DNA of 64,000 nucleotides from assembly GCF_029846275.1 (NCBI RefSeq), contig NZ_JARVWS010000001.1, forward strand, positions 868,001 to 932,000, read 5' to 3'. A program made the position numbers and the translations under genes. Source of the stretch: Nocardioides sp. CER19 (GTDB lineage: Bacteria > Actinomycetota > Actinomycetes > Propionibacteriales > Nocardioidaceae). The stretch's first letter is position 1. Each line of letters starts with the position of its first letter. This document shows, in pieces, positions 24,794 through 34,999 of this stretch. Below the pieces are notes generated by a model. That model did no database searches, was not told the DNA's origin, and saw nothing but the letters and a program-made list of their open reading frames with translations.

Positions 24794-25393
24794 ATGCCGA
24801 AGTTCGAGATCGCCAAGCTCAAGCTCGACCTGCCCAAGGTCGACGTACCCAAGCCCGTCTACGCCGGTGCCGGTGCAGCGGAGCTCGCGGTCGCCGCCGT
24901 CAAGGAGTACGTCGACAGCGTGTCGAAGAAGGTCCTCGACGCTCGCGGCGACGTGACCGCCCGGGTGAGCGGCTACCAGAAGCAGGCCGCCGGGTTCGAG
25001 CCCAAGGCCTTCGCCGACACCGTCCAGAGCAAGGCCACGGCTCGGGTCGGGTCCCTGACCGCCGAGGCCAAGGCCCGCCGCGCCGTCATCGAGTCGCTCG
25101 TGAGTACCCTGCAGGCCGACGCCAAGGCGCTGCCGGGCAAGGTCACGTCGTTCTACAAGGAGACCAGCGCCGACGCGCTCGGCTCCTACCAGGACCTGGC
25201 CAAGCGCGGCGAGGTGCTCGTCGCCAAGCTGCGCGGCGAGGCGCCGACCGAGGTGACCGTCAGCGTCGAGGGCGCGTCGGACACCCCGGTCCAGCCCGCG
25301 AAGACGGCTCCGGCCGCGAAGAAGGCACCGGCCAAGAAGGCCCCCGCCGCCAAGAAGACGACCGCGAAGAAGACCCAGGTCAAGAAGGACTGA
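24794..25393 (+). CDS. hbhA: HbhA-like heparin-binding protein
   Basis: 199 aa. N-terminal helical region VYAGAGAAELAVAAVKEYVD and long coiled coil (about 30-150), then a Lys/Ala/Pro-rich tail (about 170-199: KKAPAKKAPAAKKTTAKK) typical of HBHA, a surface adhesin that also binds lipid in mycobacteria. The C-terminal repeats are the polyanion-binding part. TTAGGAGACATCGC precedes the ATG. Downstream of an XRE regulator by 30 nt and closed by a hairpin terminator. In a non-pathogen the ligand is more likely a wall or lipid component. Confidence 0.82.
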   Translation: MPKFEIAKLKLDLPKVDVPKPVYAGAGAAELAVAAVKEYVDSVSKKVLDARGDVTARVSGYQKQAAGFEPKAFADTVQSKATARVGSLTAEAKARRAVIESLVSTLQADAKALPGKVTSFYKETSADALGSYQDLAKRGEVLVAKLRGEAPTEVTVSVEGASDTPVQPAKTAPAAKKAPAKKAPAAKKTTAKKTQVKKD

Positions 25394-25415
25394 CCGCCAG
25401 GTCGGCCCCGCACTT

Positions 25416-25456
25416 CGAGAACCCGCCCCGTCCGCCAGGACGACGGCGGGTTCTCG
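25416..25456 (+). terminator. Terminator after hbhA
   Basis: 12-bp arms CGAGAACCCGCC (25416-25427) and its complement (25445-25456) with a 17-nt loop, followed by TCTT. Confidence 0.75.
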
Positions 25457-25466
25457 TCTTCTCACG

Positions 25467-25472
25467 TAGGAT
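25467..25472 (+). promoter_or_regulatory. -10 hexamer for leaderless DUF2516 gene
   Basis: TAGGAT, 6-nt spacer, then the ATG at 25479; no Shine-Dalgarno. Confidence 0.55.
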
Positions 25473-25478
25473 CGGGGC

Positions 25479-25763
25479 ATGTCCTTGCTGAGCATCCCCA
25501 GCACCGTGATGCTCGTCGTCTACGTCGTGCTGCTGGCGGTCAAGCTGTTCGCGTTCGTCAGCGCGCTGATGTTCTCGAACGAGCACTACCGTGCCGCCGG
25601 CAAGTGGACGAAGGGCGGCTGGGTCGCGCTCACCGGCATCGCCCTGCTGCTGCAGGTCTTCCCGATCGCGGGCCTGACGATCGTCAACCTCGCGCTGACC
25701 ATCGCTGCCTTCGTCTACCTGGCCGACGTACGTCCGGCGCTCTCGAGCCTGCGCCGCCGTTGA
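25479..25763 (+). CDS. DUF2516 small membrane protein (Rv0476-like)
   Basis: 94 aa with three hydrophobic segments: VMLVVYVVLLAVKLFAFVSA (about 9-28), a middle helix in GWVALTGIALLLQVF, and LTIVNLALTIAAFVYLADV. It follows hbhA as Rv0476 does in M. tuberculosis, and carries its own leaderless promoter. Function unknown in the family. Confidence 0.82.
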   Translation: MSLLSIPSTVMLVVYVVLLAVKLFAFVSALMFSNEHYRAAGKWTKGGWVALTGIALLLQVFPIAGLTIVNLALTIAAFVYLADVRPALSSLRRR

Positions 25764-25803
25764 CCGTTCCGCGGCCGCGTTCCGGCGCGCGTGGGTCGTC
25801 GCC

Positions 25804-25809
25804 TAGGGT
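25804..25809 (+). promoter_or_regulatory. -10 hexamer for leaderless cupin gene
   Basis: TAGGGT, 6-nt spacer, then the GTG at 25816; this decides the start over the TTG two codons upstream. Confidence 0.55.
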
Positions 25810-25815
25810 TTGGCC

Positions 25816-26166
25816 GTGATCGGCGAGACGGATACCCGCCCCTGGGGCTCCTGGCAGGTCCTCGACGAGGGCGAGGGATTCAAGGTCAAGCGCATCACGG
25901 TGACGCCGGGCTCGAGGCTGTCCTACCAGACGCACGAGCACCGGGCGGAGCACTGGGTCGTCGCCGCCGGCCGCGCGACCTGCGTCATCGACGGGGAGAC
26001 GGTGGTCGCGGACACCGGTCAGTGCATCGACGTACCGCTCGGCGTGCCGCACCGCATCGGCAACGCCGACGACACCGAGCTCGTCATCATCGAGGTCATG
26101 CGGGGGTCCTACCTCGGCGAGGACGACATCATCCGGCTCGCCGACGACTTCGGCCGCGCCGAGTGA
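25816..26166 (+). CDS. Cupin, mannose-6-phosphate isomerase type II-like
   Basis: 116 aa single cupin beginning ETDTRPWGSWQVLDEGEGFK, with metal-binding HEHRAEHW (about 38-45) and the second motif PLGVPHRIGN. It matches the C-terminal isomerase domain of bifunctional mannose-1-phosphate guanylyltransferase/isomerases (family start RPWGxxxxL), here free-standing. Likely isomerises or binds a hexose phosphate for nucleotide-sugar synthesis. It lies convergent to the rhamnose genes. Activity of the isolated domain is plausible but not certain. Confidence 0.75.
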   Translation: MIGETDTRPWGSWQVLDEGEGFKVKRITVTPGSRLSYQTHEHRAEHWVVAAGRATCVIDGETVVADTGQCIDVPLGVPHRIGNADDTELVIIEVMRGSYLGEDDIIRLADDFGRAE

Positions 26167-26173
26167 CCGGGGC

Positions 26174-28626
<2,453 letters not shown>

Positions 28627-28631
28627 TTACG

Positions 28632-28637
28632 TAGGAT
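28632..28637 (+). promoter_or_regulatory. -10 hexamer for rmlA
   Basis: TAGGAT, 8-nt spacer, then the GTG at 28646; no Shine-Dalgarno. Confidence 0.5.
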
Positions 28638-28645
28638 GCCCGACT

Positions 28646-29512
28646 GTGAAGGGAATCATCCTCGCCGGTGGCACCGGCTCGCGCCTGCACCCGATCACGC
28701 TCGCGGTCAGCAAGCAGCTGATGCCGGTCTACGACAAGCCGATGATCTACTACCCGCTCTCCACGCTGATGCTGGCGGGGATCCGGGACGTCCTCGTCAT
28801 CACGACCCCGCACGACGCCGAGGCGTTCGAGCGGCTGCTCGGCGACGGCTCGCAGCTGGGGGTGAACATCACCTACAAGCAACAGCCGTCCCCCGACGGC
28901 CTGGCCCAGGCGTTCACGATCGGCGCCGACCACATCGGCGACGACAAGGTCGGCCTGGTGCTCGGCGACAACATCTTCTACGGCGCCGGCCTCGGCAACC
29001 AGCTGCGCCGCTTCGAGGATCTCGAGGGCGCCGCGGTCTTCGGCTACAAGGTCAACGACCCGACCGCCTACGGCGTCGTGGAGTTCGACGACCAGTTCCG
29101 CGCCGTCTCCCTGGAGGAGAAGCCGAAGCAGCCCAAGAGCCCGTACGCCGTCCCCGGCCTCTACTTCTACGACAACTCGGTCATCGAGCACGCCCGCGGG
29201 CTGAAGCCGAGCGCGCGCGGGGAGCTGGAGATCACCGACCTCAACCGGATCTACCTGGAGGCGGGCACGCTGCAGGTCGAGGTGCTTCCGCGGGGGTCGG
29301 CCTGGCTCGACACCGGGACGCTGGAGGACCTCAACGAGGCGGCCAACTACATCCGGGCCATCGAGCACCGCCAGGGCACCAAGATCGGAGCCCCGGAGGA
29401 GGTCGCGTGGCGGATGGGCTGGCTCACGGACGAGCAGCTCGAGAAGCTCGCCCAGCCGCTGGTGAAGTCCGGCTACGGCTCCTACCTCCTCCGCCTGCTC
29501 GACGAGCGGTGA
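28646..29512 (+). CDS. rmlA: Glucose-1-phosphate thymidylyltransferase RmlA
   Basis: 288 aa. Nucleotidyltransferase signature [17 protein letters not shown] at the N-terminus, [28 protein letters not shown] (about 110-117) and GSAWLDTGT. Makes dTDP-glucose, first committed step to dTDP-rhamnose. The GTG at 28646 begins exactly at the conserved VKGIILAGG; any upstream extension runs into the promoter. Convergent with galE. Confidence 0.95.
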   Translation: MKGIILAGGTGSRLHPITLAVSKQLMPVYDKPMIYYPLSTLMLAGIRDVLVITTPHDAEAFERLLGDGSQLGVNITYKQQPSPDGLAQAFTIGADHIGDDKVGLVLGDNIFYGAGLGNQLRRFEDLEGAAVFGYKVNDPTAYGVVEFDDQFRAVSLEEKPKQPKSPYAVPGLYFYDNSVIEHARGLKPSARGELEITDLNRIYLEAGTLQVEVLPRGSAWLDTGTLEDLNEAANYIRAIEHRQGTKIGAPEEVAWRMGWLTDEQLEKLAQPLVKSGYGSYLLRLLDER

Positions 29513-29536
29513 GCGGGCGGGAGTGTCAGGCGAGGG

Positions 29537-30514
29537 TCAGCCCGGGTAGTCGGCGCCGGCCGCCTGCCGGGCCCGCCACGCGCTGTCGACCATGGCGTGC
29601 AGGTCGTGGCGCATCGCCCAGTCGAGGTCGCGGGCGGCCAGCTCGCCCGTCGCGACGATGCGCGCCGGGTCACCCGGGCGCCGGGCCGCGATCTCAGGCG
29701 TGAAGTCGATGCCGGTCACGTCCCGCACCGCGTCCATGATCTGCCGGACGCTGACCCCCTCGCCGCTGCCCAGGTTGTAGACGGGCTCGAGCGGCTCTCC
29801 GGCGGCCAGCTTGTGGGCGGCGACGACGTGCGAGCGGGCCAGGTCGGTGACGTGCACGTAGTCGCGCACGCAGGTGCCGTCGGGCGTGGGGTAGTCGGCG
29901 CCGTTGATGTGCGGCGTCCTGCCCGTGGCGAGCGCGTCGAAGACGAGCGGGAACAGGTTGTGCGGGCTGGCGTCGAACAGCTCGGTGCTGCCCGAGCCGA
30001 CGACGTTGAAATAGCGCAGGCTGGTGTGCTTCAGCCCGTGCGCGGTCGCGACGTCGCGCAGCAGCCACTCGCCGATCAGCTTCGTCTCGCCGTACGGGCT
30101 CTCGGGGTCGGTGGGCGTCGCCTCGGTGACGAGGTCGACGTCGGGGGTGCCGAACGTCGCCGCGCTGGAGGAGAAGACGATCGCGTCGACGCCGGTGTTG
30201 AGCATCGCCTCGAGCAGCACGGCGGTGCCGTGGACGTTCTGGGCGTAGGTGTGGAGCGGGCGCTGCACGCTCACGCCGGCGTACTTGAAGCCGGCCAGGT
30301 GGATCACGCCCTCGACGCCGTGCTCGCTGATCGTCGCCTCGACAGCCTCCTGGTCGAGGATGGTCGCGTTGACGAACGGCACGTCCTTCGGCACGAACCG
30401 CTCGAAGCCGCTGGACAGGTCGTCGATCACGACCGGCGCGAGGCCGTCCTCCTGCAGCGCTCGTACGACGTGCGCGCCGATGTAGCCCGCTCCACCCGTC
30501 ACCAACCAGCTCAT
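29537..30514 (-). CDS. galE: UDP-glucose 4-epimerase GalE
   Basis: 325 aa SDR. TGGAGYIGAHVVRAL at the N-terminus, SSSAATFG and catalytic YGETK (about 146-150), RYFNVVGS, and a late RRPGDPARIVA. Interconverts UDP-glucose and UDP-galactose for envelope polysaccharides. Preceded by ACAGGAGCC. Divergent from the amidase gene with 54 bp between. Confidence 0.93.
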   Translation of the reverse strand: MSWLVTGGAGYIGAHVVRALQEDGLAPVVIDDLSSGFERFVPKDVPFVNATILDQEAVEATISEHGVEGVIHLAGFKYAGVSVQRPLHTYAQNVHGTAVLLEAMLNTGVDAIVFSSSAATFGTPDVDLVTEATPTDPESPYGETKLIGEWLLRDVATAHGLKHTSLRYFNVVGSGSTELFDASPHNLFPLVFDALATGRTPHINGADYPTPDGTCVRDYVHVTDLARSHVVAAHKLAAGEPLEPVYNLGSGEGVSVRQIMDAVRDVTGIDFTPEIAARRPGDPARIVATGELAARDLDWAMRHDLHAMVDSAWRARQAAGADYPG

Positions 30515-30556
30515 CGAGGCTCCTGTCGTATTTGGGACGGCCAAGGATACGGGTCG

Positions 30557-30562
30557 TAGCAT
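30557..30562 (+). promoter_or_regulatory. -10 hexamer for leaderless amidase gene
   Basis: TAGCAT, 6-nt spacer, then the ATG at 30569. Confidence 0.5.
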
Positions 30563-30568
30563 CGACGG

Positions 30569-31408
30569 ATGCTCGCGCGCCTGCTCACCCTGGGTGTCGC
30601 CTGCCTGGTGGTCCTGCTCCCGGCGGCGACCGATGCCGTGACCACCGACGCGCCGGGCGGATCGCCTCAACCCGCGGGTCGCGCGGCCAGCCGTTCCGCG
30701 GCCCGCGTCGAGACCCCTGTCCCGGCGGCCGCGCGACCGCTGGCCGGCCGGACGGTCGTGCTCGACCCCGGACACCAGCTCGGCAACGCGCGGCACCCTC
30801 GGGAGATCGACCGGCTGGTCCAGGCCGGGCCGAGTCGCAAGCCGTGCAACACGACGGGCACGTCGACGGACTCCGGCTACCCGGAGGCAACCCTCACCTG
30901 GCAGGTCGCCATGGTCGCCCGGCGCGACCTCCAGCAGGCCGGCGCACGAGTGGTCCTGACCCGCAGCTCGAACTCGGCGAGCGCGTGGGGGCCGTGCGTC
31001 GACGCGCGCGGCCGGCTCGGCGGTCGCGTGCACGCCGACCTCACCGTGTCGATCCACGGCGACGGCTCCTACGCGCGCGGTGCCCGCGGGTTCCACGTGA
31101 TCGCGCCGGCCTCGGTGCGCGGTTGGACCGACGACATCGCGGCGCCGTCGCGGCGGCTCGCCCTCTCGCTGCGATCGGCCCTCGGGCGGGCCCGGTTCCC
31201 GCGGGCCAACTACATCGCCGGCGGCGACGGCCTCGACGTCCGCTCCGACCTGGGCACGCTGAACCTCTCCGACGTGCCGGTCGCGATGGTCGAGCTCGGC
31301 AACATGCGCAACGCGACCGAGGCACGCGGGATGCGGTCGAAGCAGGGCCGGGCGCGCTACGCCCATGCGCTGACGGACGGCATCACGAGGTACCTCGCCG
31401 CTCGCTAG
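30569..31408 (+). CDS. Exported N-acetylmuramoyl-L-alanine amidase (Amidase_3, Rv3717-like)
   Basis: 279 aa. Signal peptide in the first 25 residues. The zinc amidase domain (about 60-278) has VVLDPGHQLGN, a Glu in YPEATLTW, SIHGDGSY and catalytic VELGNMRN. It cleaves the stem peptide from peptidoglycan. It resembles the small periplasmic amidase Rv3717, lacks a separate wall-binding domain, and contains the extra loop with Cys93/Cys142 (KPCNTT, WGPCVDARG) that could form a disulfide. Confidence 0.87.
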   Translation: MLARLLTLGVACLVVLLPAATDAVTTDAPGGSPQPAGRAASRSAARVETPVPAAARPLAGRTVVLDPGHQLGNARHPREIDRLVQAGPSRKPCNTTGTSTDSGYPEATLTWQVAMVARRDLQQAGARVVLTRSSNSASAWGPCVDARGRLGGRVHADLTVSIHGDGSYARGARGFHVIAPASVRGWTDDIAAPSRRLALSLRSALGRARFPRANYIAGGDGLDVRSDLGTLNLSDVPVAMVELGNMRNATEARGMRSKQGRARYAHALTDGITRYLAAR

Positions 31409-31411
31409 GGT
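31406..31411 (+). promoter_or_regulatory. -10 hexamer for leaderless folP2-like gene
   Basis: TAGGGT, 7-nt spacer, then the ATG at 31419; it overlaps the amidase stop. Confidence 0.55.
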
Positions 31412-31418
31412 CGGGCGC

Positions 31419-32279
31419 ATGCTGAAGCTCGGCCACCGGGTGCTCGTCGACGAGCTCCCACTCGTGATGGCCATCGTCAACCGCACTCCGGACTCGTTCT
31501 ACGACCGGGGCGCCACCTTCGCCGAGGACGCGGCGTTCGCCCGCGTCGAGCAGGTCGTCGACGAGGGCGCCGACATCGTCGACATCGGCGGGGTCCGGGC
31601 GGGCTACGGCCCCGAGGTCGACGCCACCGAGGAGATCAGGCGGGTGGCGTCCTTCGTCGGGAGGGTGCGGACGGCGTACCCCTCGCTCGTCATCTCGGTC
31701 GACACCTGGCGCTCCGAGGTCGCTGACGTCGTCTGCCGCGAGGGCGCCGACGTCGTCAACGACGCCTGGGGCGGCCACGACCCCGGACTGGTCGACGTGG
31801 TCGCCGCGCACGACGCGGCGCTCATCTGCACCCACACCGGTGGCCTGCGGCCGCGGACCGACCCGCACCGGCAGGAGTACGCCGACGTGGTCGCTGCCGC
31901 GATCACCGCGACCACCGCCTACGCCGAGCGCGCGCTCGCGGCGGGCGTCGCGAAGGAGTCGATCGTCATCGACCCGGCCCACGACTTCGGCAAGAACACC
32001 TTCCACTCGCTCGAGGTCACGCGGCGGGTCGGCGAGATGGTCGAGACCGGCTGGCCGGTGCTCGTGTCGTTGTCGAACAAGGACTTCGTCGGCGAGACGC
32101 TCGGCCGGCCGGCGGGGGAGCGGCTGTCGGGCACGCTCGCCGCGACCGCCGTGTGCGCGCTGGCCGGGGCGCGGATCTACCGCGTCCACCAGGTCCGCGA
32201 GACCCGGGACGTGGTCGACATGACCTGGTCGATCGCCGGTCGGCGGCCCCCGCTGCGCGCGATCAGGGGGCTCGCGTGA
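31419..32279 (+). CDS. Dihydropteroate synthase-like protein, FolP2 type
   Basis: 286 aa TIM barrel of the pterin-binding family. MAIVNRTPDSFYDRG (about 18-32) replaces the MGILNVTPDSFSDGG of true FolP; DIGGVRAGYG, SVDTWRSEVA, VNDAWGG and DPAHDFGKN are kept. M. tuberculosis FolP2, which shares these changes, is reported to lack DHPS activity, so the reaction is uncertain. It overlaps the next gene (GTGA) and starts a run of four overlapping genes that also encodes a RibD-like reductase. Confidence 0.83.
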   Translation: MLKLGHRVLVDELPLVMAIVNRTPDSFYDRGATFAEDAAFARVEQVVDEGADIVDIGGVRAGYGPEVDATEEIRRVASFVGRVRTAYPSLVISVDTWRSEVADVVCREGADVVNDAWGGHDPGLVDVVAAHDAALICTHTGGLRPRTDPHRQEYADVVAAAITATTAYAERALAAGVAKESIVIDPAHDFGKNTFHSLEVTRRVGEMVETGWPVLVSLSNKDFVGETLGRPAGERLSGTLAATAVCALAGARIYRVHQVRETRDVVDMTWSIAGRRPPLRAIRGLA

Positions 32280-32845
32280 CGCGGGTCGCGCTGGTGCCGG
32301 GGGTGCTCGCGCTGCTGCCGGAGTACCGCTCGCTCCAGGACCCGGTCGCCTCCCTCCGCGCCGCGTGCCTCGACGCCGTCGCATGGCTCGGCCCCTCGCC
32401 TCGGGTGGTCGCCGACGCCCAGGGCAGCCGGATCGCCGCCGCGCTGGTGGGGGCCGCGGGTCTCGATACGCCTCCGCCCAGCGGCTCCGGCTACTCGACC
32501 AGCGGGCGTGTCGGTGGTCGAGTAGCGAGCGCCAGCGAGCGTATCGAGACCACTGAGGAGGGCGTGCTGGTCGTCGGCAACGGCTCGGCCCGCCGTACGG
32601 AGGCGTCTCCGGGACCGTTCGACCCGCGGGCCGTGCCGTTCGACGACGCGCTGGGTGCCGCCCTGCGCGGCCCCGACCCGGCCGTGCTCCGCTCCCTCGA
32701 CCAGCAGCTGGCCGAGGAGCTGTGGGCGGCCACCGGGTCCGTCACCGAGCTCGCCGGCCTGCTGGAGGGCGCGGGCCTGGTGGACGTCGACTACGACGAC
32801 GCGCCCTACGGCGTGCAGTACTGGGTGATGAGGTGGCAGGGATGA
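32276..32845 (+). CDS. Conserved actinobacterial protein (class III extradiol dioxygenase-like) carrying a translated repeat
   Basis: 189 aa. N-terminus VALVPGVLALLPEYRSLQDP and C-terminus DDAPYGVQYWVMRWQG resemble actinobacterial proteins annotated as class III extradiol dioxygenase subunit B-like (Rv2728c type), but metal ligands are not obvious. Residues about 62-92 (DTPPPSGSGYSTSGRVGGRV then ASASERIETTE) are encoded by an inverted-repeat element at 32459-32551, an in-frame insertion near the middle. It overlaps both neighbours (GTGA, ATGA). The family call is tentative; activity after insertion is unknown. Confidence 0.6.
   Translation: MTRVALVPGVLALLPEYRSLQDPVASLRAACLDAVAWLGPSPRVVADAQGSRIAAALVGAAGLDTPPPSGSGYSTSGRVGGRVASASERIETTEEGVLVVGNGSARRTEASPGPFDPRAVPFDDALGAALRGPDPAVLRSLDQQLAEELWAATGSVTELAGLLEGAGLVDVDYDDAPYGVQYWVMRWQG
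32459..32551. repeat. REP/MITE-like inverted repeat inside a coding region
   Basis: Two halves in inverted orientation: GGTCTCGATACGC (32459-32471) pairs with 32539-32551, and GCTACTCGACCA (32490-32501) pairs with 32515-32526. The right half is 29/32 identical to bases 37309-37340 in icmF. The element keeps the reading frame open through the host gene. Confidence 0.75.
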
Positions 32846-33423
32846 GGACGCTGGTCGGCGACGGCTCCGTCGAGGAGCTCTACGCGTGGCCGGACGGCCC
32901 GTGGCTGCGAGTGAACATGGTCTCGACCGTCGATGGCGCCGCCCAGGGCCCGGACGGCCTGACCGGGACGATCAACAACGCGGTCGACACCGTGGTCTTC
33001 GACGCGCTCCGCGTCGACGCGGACGTGCTCGTCGTCGGCGCGGGCACGGTGCGGGCCGAGGGCTACGGGCCGCTCGGGAAGCCGTTCGTGGTCGTCGGGT
33101 CGGCGCTGCCGCCGCAGCTCGAGGGCCACCCCGACGTGCGGCTCCACCCGGGCGGCGACAGCGAGGCGCTGCGCGAGCTGGTGCTGGAGCTCCGGGCCGA
33201 GGGGCTCACCCGCATCCTCTCCGAGGGCGGCCCGACGCTCCTCAACGGCATGCTGCGCGCCGGGGTCGTCGATGAGCTGTGCGCCACGATCACCCCGCGG
33301 ATCGTCGGCGGGAGCGGCAAGCGGATCGTGGACGGGCCGCTGGTCGACGTACCGCTCACCCTGTCTTCCCTGGTGGAGCAGGACGGGACGCTGCTCGCGC
33401 GCTGGCTAGTGTCACGCGGGTGA
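32842..33423 (+). CDS. Pyrimidine reductase-like protein (RibD C-terminal/DHFR fold)
   Basis: 193 aa. RibD_C fold: WLRVNMVSTVDGAAQGPDG (about 22-40), ADVLVVGAGTVRAEGYGP, ILSEGGPTLLNGML (about 127-140) and VDELCATITPRIVGG. The family reduces a pyrimidine intermediate of riboflavin synthesis; the free-standing mycobacterial homologue Rv2671 can also act as a dihydrofolate reductase. Coupled to the FolP2-like gene through the intervening gene, so a pterin/folate-related role is worth considering. ATGA overlap with the upstream gene; GTGA overlap downstream. Confidence 0.82.
   Translation: MRTLVGDGSVEELYAWPDGPWLRVNMVSTVDGAAQGPDGLTGTINNAVDTVVFDALRVDADVLVVGAGTVRAEGYGPLGKPFVVVGSALPPQLEGHPDVRLHPGGDSEALRELVLELRAEGLTRILSEGGPTLLNGMLRAGVVDELCATITPRIVGGSGKRIVDGPLVDVPLTLSSLVEQDGTLLARWLVSRG
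33407..33412 (+). promoter_or_regulatory. Internal -10 hexamer before the enoyl-CoA hydratase gene
   Basis: TAGTGT, 7-nt spacer, then the GTG at 33420. It lies inside the end of the reductase gene, so the last gene of the run may also be expressed alone. Confidence 0.4.
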
Positions 33424-34178
33424 CTGCGGACCTTCTCGTGGAGCGGCGCCCCGGCGTCGTCGAGGTGACCTTCGACCGGCCGGAGCGGCACAACGCCTTC
33501 ACGCAGGGGATGTACGCCGCCCTGCACGAGCTGTGCGACTCCCTCGCCGCGGACGCGTCCGTGAAGGTGCTGGTGCTGCGTGGCGCCGGCGGCCGCGCGT
33601 TCGCCGCGGGCAACGAGATCTCGGACTTCCTCTCCCAGGATGCGGTCGTCTACGAGGACTGGATCCGGGCGCTGCTCCTCAAGCTCTTCGCGTTGCCGCA
33701 GGTCACGATCGCCGCCGTCGACGGCGTCTGCGTCGGTGGCGGTCTGGCCGTCGCCACCCACTGCGACCTGCGCGTCGCCACGCCGCACTCCCGGTTCGGC
33801 TACCCGATCGCCCGCACGCTCGGCAACGCGTTGGCGGCGCCGATCGTCTACCGCTGCGCCGCGGTGTTCGGCGAGCCGCTGACCCGCGAGATGCTGCTCG
33901 CCGCCCGGCTCGTGGACGCCCCGCGGGCCTACGCGGTCGGCGCCCTCACGGCGGTCGCCCCGTCCCTCGACGACGAGCTGCCGGGTCTCGTCGAGTCCAT
34001 CCTGTCGCTCTCGTCGGTCACCCTGCGCGCCACCAAGTCGCAGCTGCTCGCGCAGGCGGCGGCGCTCGAGGTCGCGCCGGACGGTGACGAGGACCTCCTC
34101 CGTGAGGTCTACACCGGCCCTGACTTCACCGAGGGCGTCCGGGCGTTCCTCGCCAAGGAGAAGCCGGCCTTCGGCTGA
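33420..34178 (+). CDS. Enoyl-CoA hydratase/isomerase family protein
   Basis: 252 aa crotonase fold: VEVTFDRPERHNAFTQGMYA, the oxyanion-hole segment GGRAFAAGNEISDF (about 58-71), and AAVDGVCVGGGLAVATHCDLRVA (about 99-121). The usual catalytic Glu pair is not clearly preserved (FGYPIARTLGN where hydratases have PE), so an isomerase or other crotonase activity is possible. It ends immediately at a 38-bp palindrome. Confidence 0.8.
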   Translation: MTADLLVERRPGVVEVTFDRPERHNAFTQGMYAALHELCDSLAADASVKVLVLRGAGGRAFAAGNEISDFLSQDAVVYEDWIRALLLKLFALPQVTIAAVDGVCVGGGLAVATHCDLRVATPHSRFGYPIARTLGNALAAPIVYRCAAVFGEPLTREMLLAARLVDAPRAYAVGALTAVAPSLDDELPGLVESILSLSSVTLRATKSQLLAQAAALEVAPDGDEDLLREVYTGPDFTEGVRAFLAKEKPAFG

Positions 34179-34214
34179 ACGAACGTTCGTCGAGGACTCG
34201 ACGAACGTTCGTTC
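34177..34214. promoter_or_regulatory. 38-bp palindrome with two ACGAACGTTCGT sites (TetR-type operator)
   Basis: Perfect 18-bp arms (34177-34194 and 34197-34214) around GA. Each arm contains the self-palindrome ACGAACGTTCGT (34179-34190 and 34201-34212), centres 22 bp apart. It lies about 90 bp before the TetR-like gene and could also act as a terminator for the upstream run. Confidence 0.65.
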
Positions 34215-34303
34215 GGTGGGAGGTGGCGGTCTGCTGAGGCGGGCCTCGACCTGCCTGTGGAGAGCGCCCGACGCGCGAGGGCGCCGTGGGCGAGGGTGGT
34301 CGC

Positions 34304-34999
34304 GTGGAGAACACGTTCCTGCGCCCGCAGTCCGCGCACCTCGGCGACCGGTGCGCCGATGCCGCTTACCTCGCGCTCCAGGAGGGAGGGGCGGAGCTGG
34401 TCAGTCTCGGCGAGATCAGCCGGCGCCTACGGATGACCAAGTCCGGGCTCCATTACGCGACGGGGGGCCGGGCGGGGCTCATCCAGCTGGTTCTCCGCGT
34501 CTTCGGCGATCGGTGGCTCCGCTGGTCGACCAATCCCTATCGCGCCAACGACGACGTCCTCCAGCTGCCGGAGACGGGGGACGAGGTCGGCGCGGTCCGG
34601 ATGTGGGTCACGATGGCCGAGCTCGCAGCTGCGGAGGATCGAGCCGGCCGGCCGGATCCCTGCGCGAGGGTGGCTGGCTATCGCACGGACGAGAGGCGTG
34701 CACTGTCGGCCCAGCTCATCGGCGTGTTCGGGCGTCGCCCGTCGGGCGACGAGTTCGCGAGCGTGCACGTCATGGTCGAGGGGCTCCGAGACGCAGTCGT
34801 GGCGCCGGTCGACCCTCTTCCGGTCTGGCCGGCGCGACGCCTCCTCGCGGCGCACGTCGAACGTCTGCGCACCGTCGGCCCGCGGGGCGCGATCGATCCA
34901 CGTGCGCCGCAGCCCTCATCGAGCGAGATCAGCGGCCTCGACGAGACTGGGGCCGTACCACGTGATCAGTCGGCCGCTGACCAGCTCGGTCGGGAGTGA
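34304..34999 (+). CDS. TetR-like transcriptional regulator
   Basis: 231 aa. N-terminal helices with an HTH near 30-65 (LVSLGEISRRLRMTKSGLHY, then ATGGRAGLIQLVLR), followed by an all-alpha ligand domain. Recognition-helix region KSGLHYATGG is atypical beside the usual LYxHF. The GTG at 34304 follows GAGGG; a GTG at 34286 is possible. A double palindromic operator lies upstream. The last 84 nt overlap the 3' end of the convergent BtuF-like gene, and the tail (about 205-231) looks disordered. Confidence 0.72.
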   Translation: MENTFLRPQSAHLGDRCADAAYLALQEGGAELVSLGEISRRLRMTKSGLHYATGGRAGLIQLVLRVFGDRWLRWSTNPYRANDDVLQLPETGDEVGAVRMWVTMAELAAAEDRAGRPDPCARVAGYRTDERRALSAQLIGVFGRRPSGDEFASVHVMVEGLRDAVVAPVDPLPVWPARRLLAAHVERLRTVGPRGAIDPRAPQPSSSEISGLDETGAVPRDQSAADQLGRE

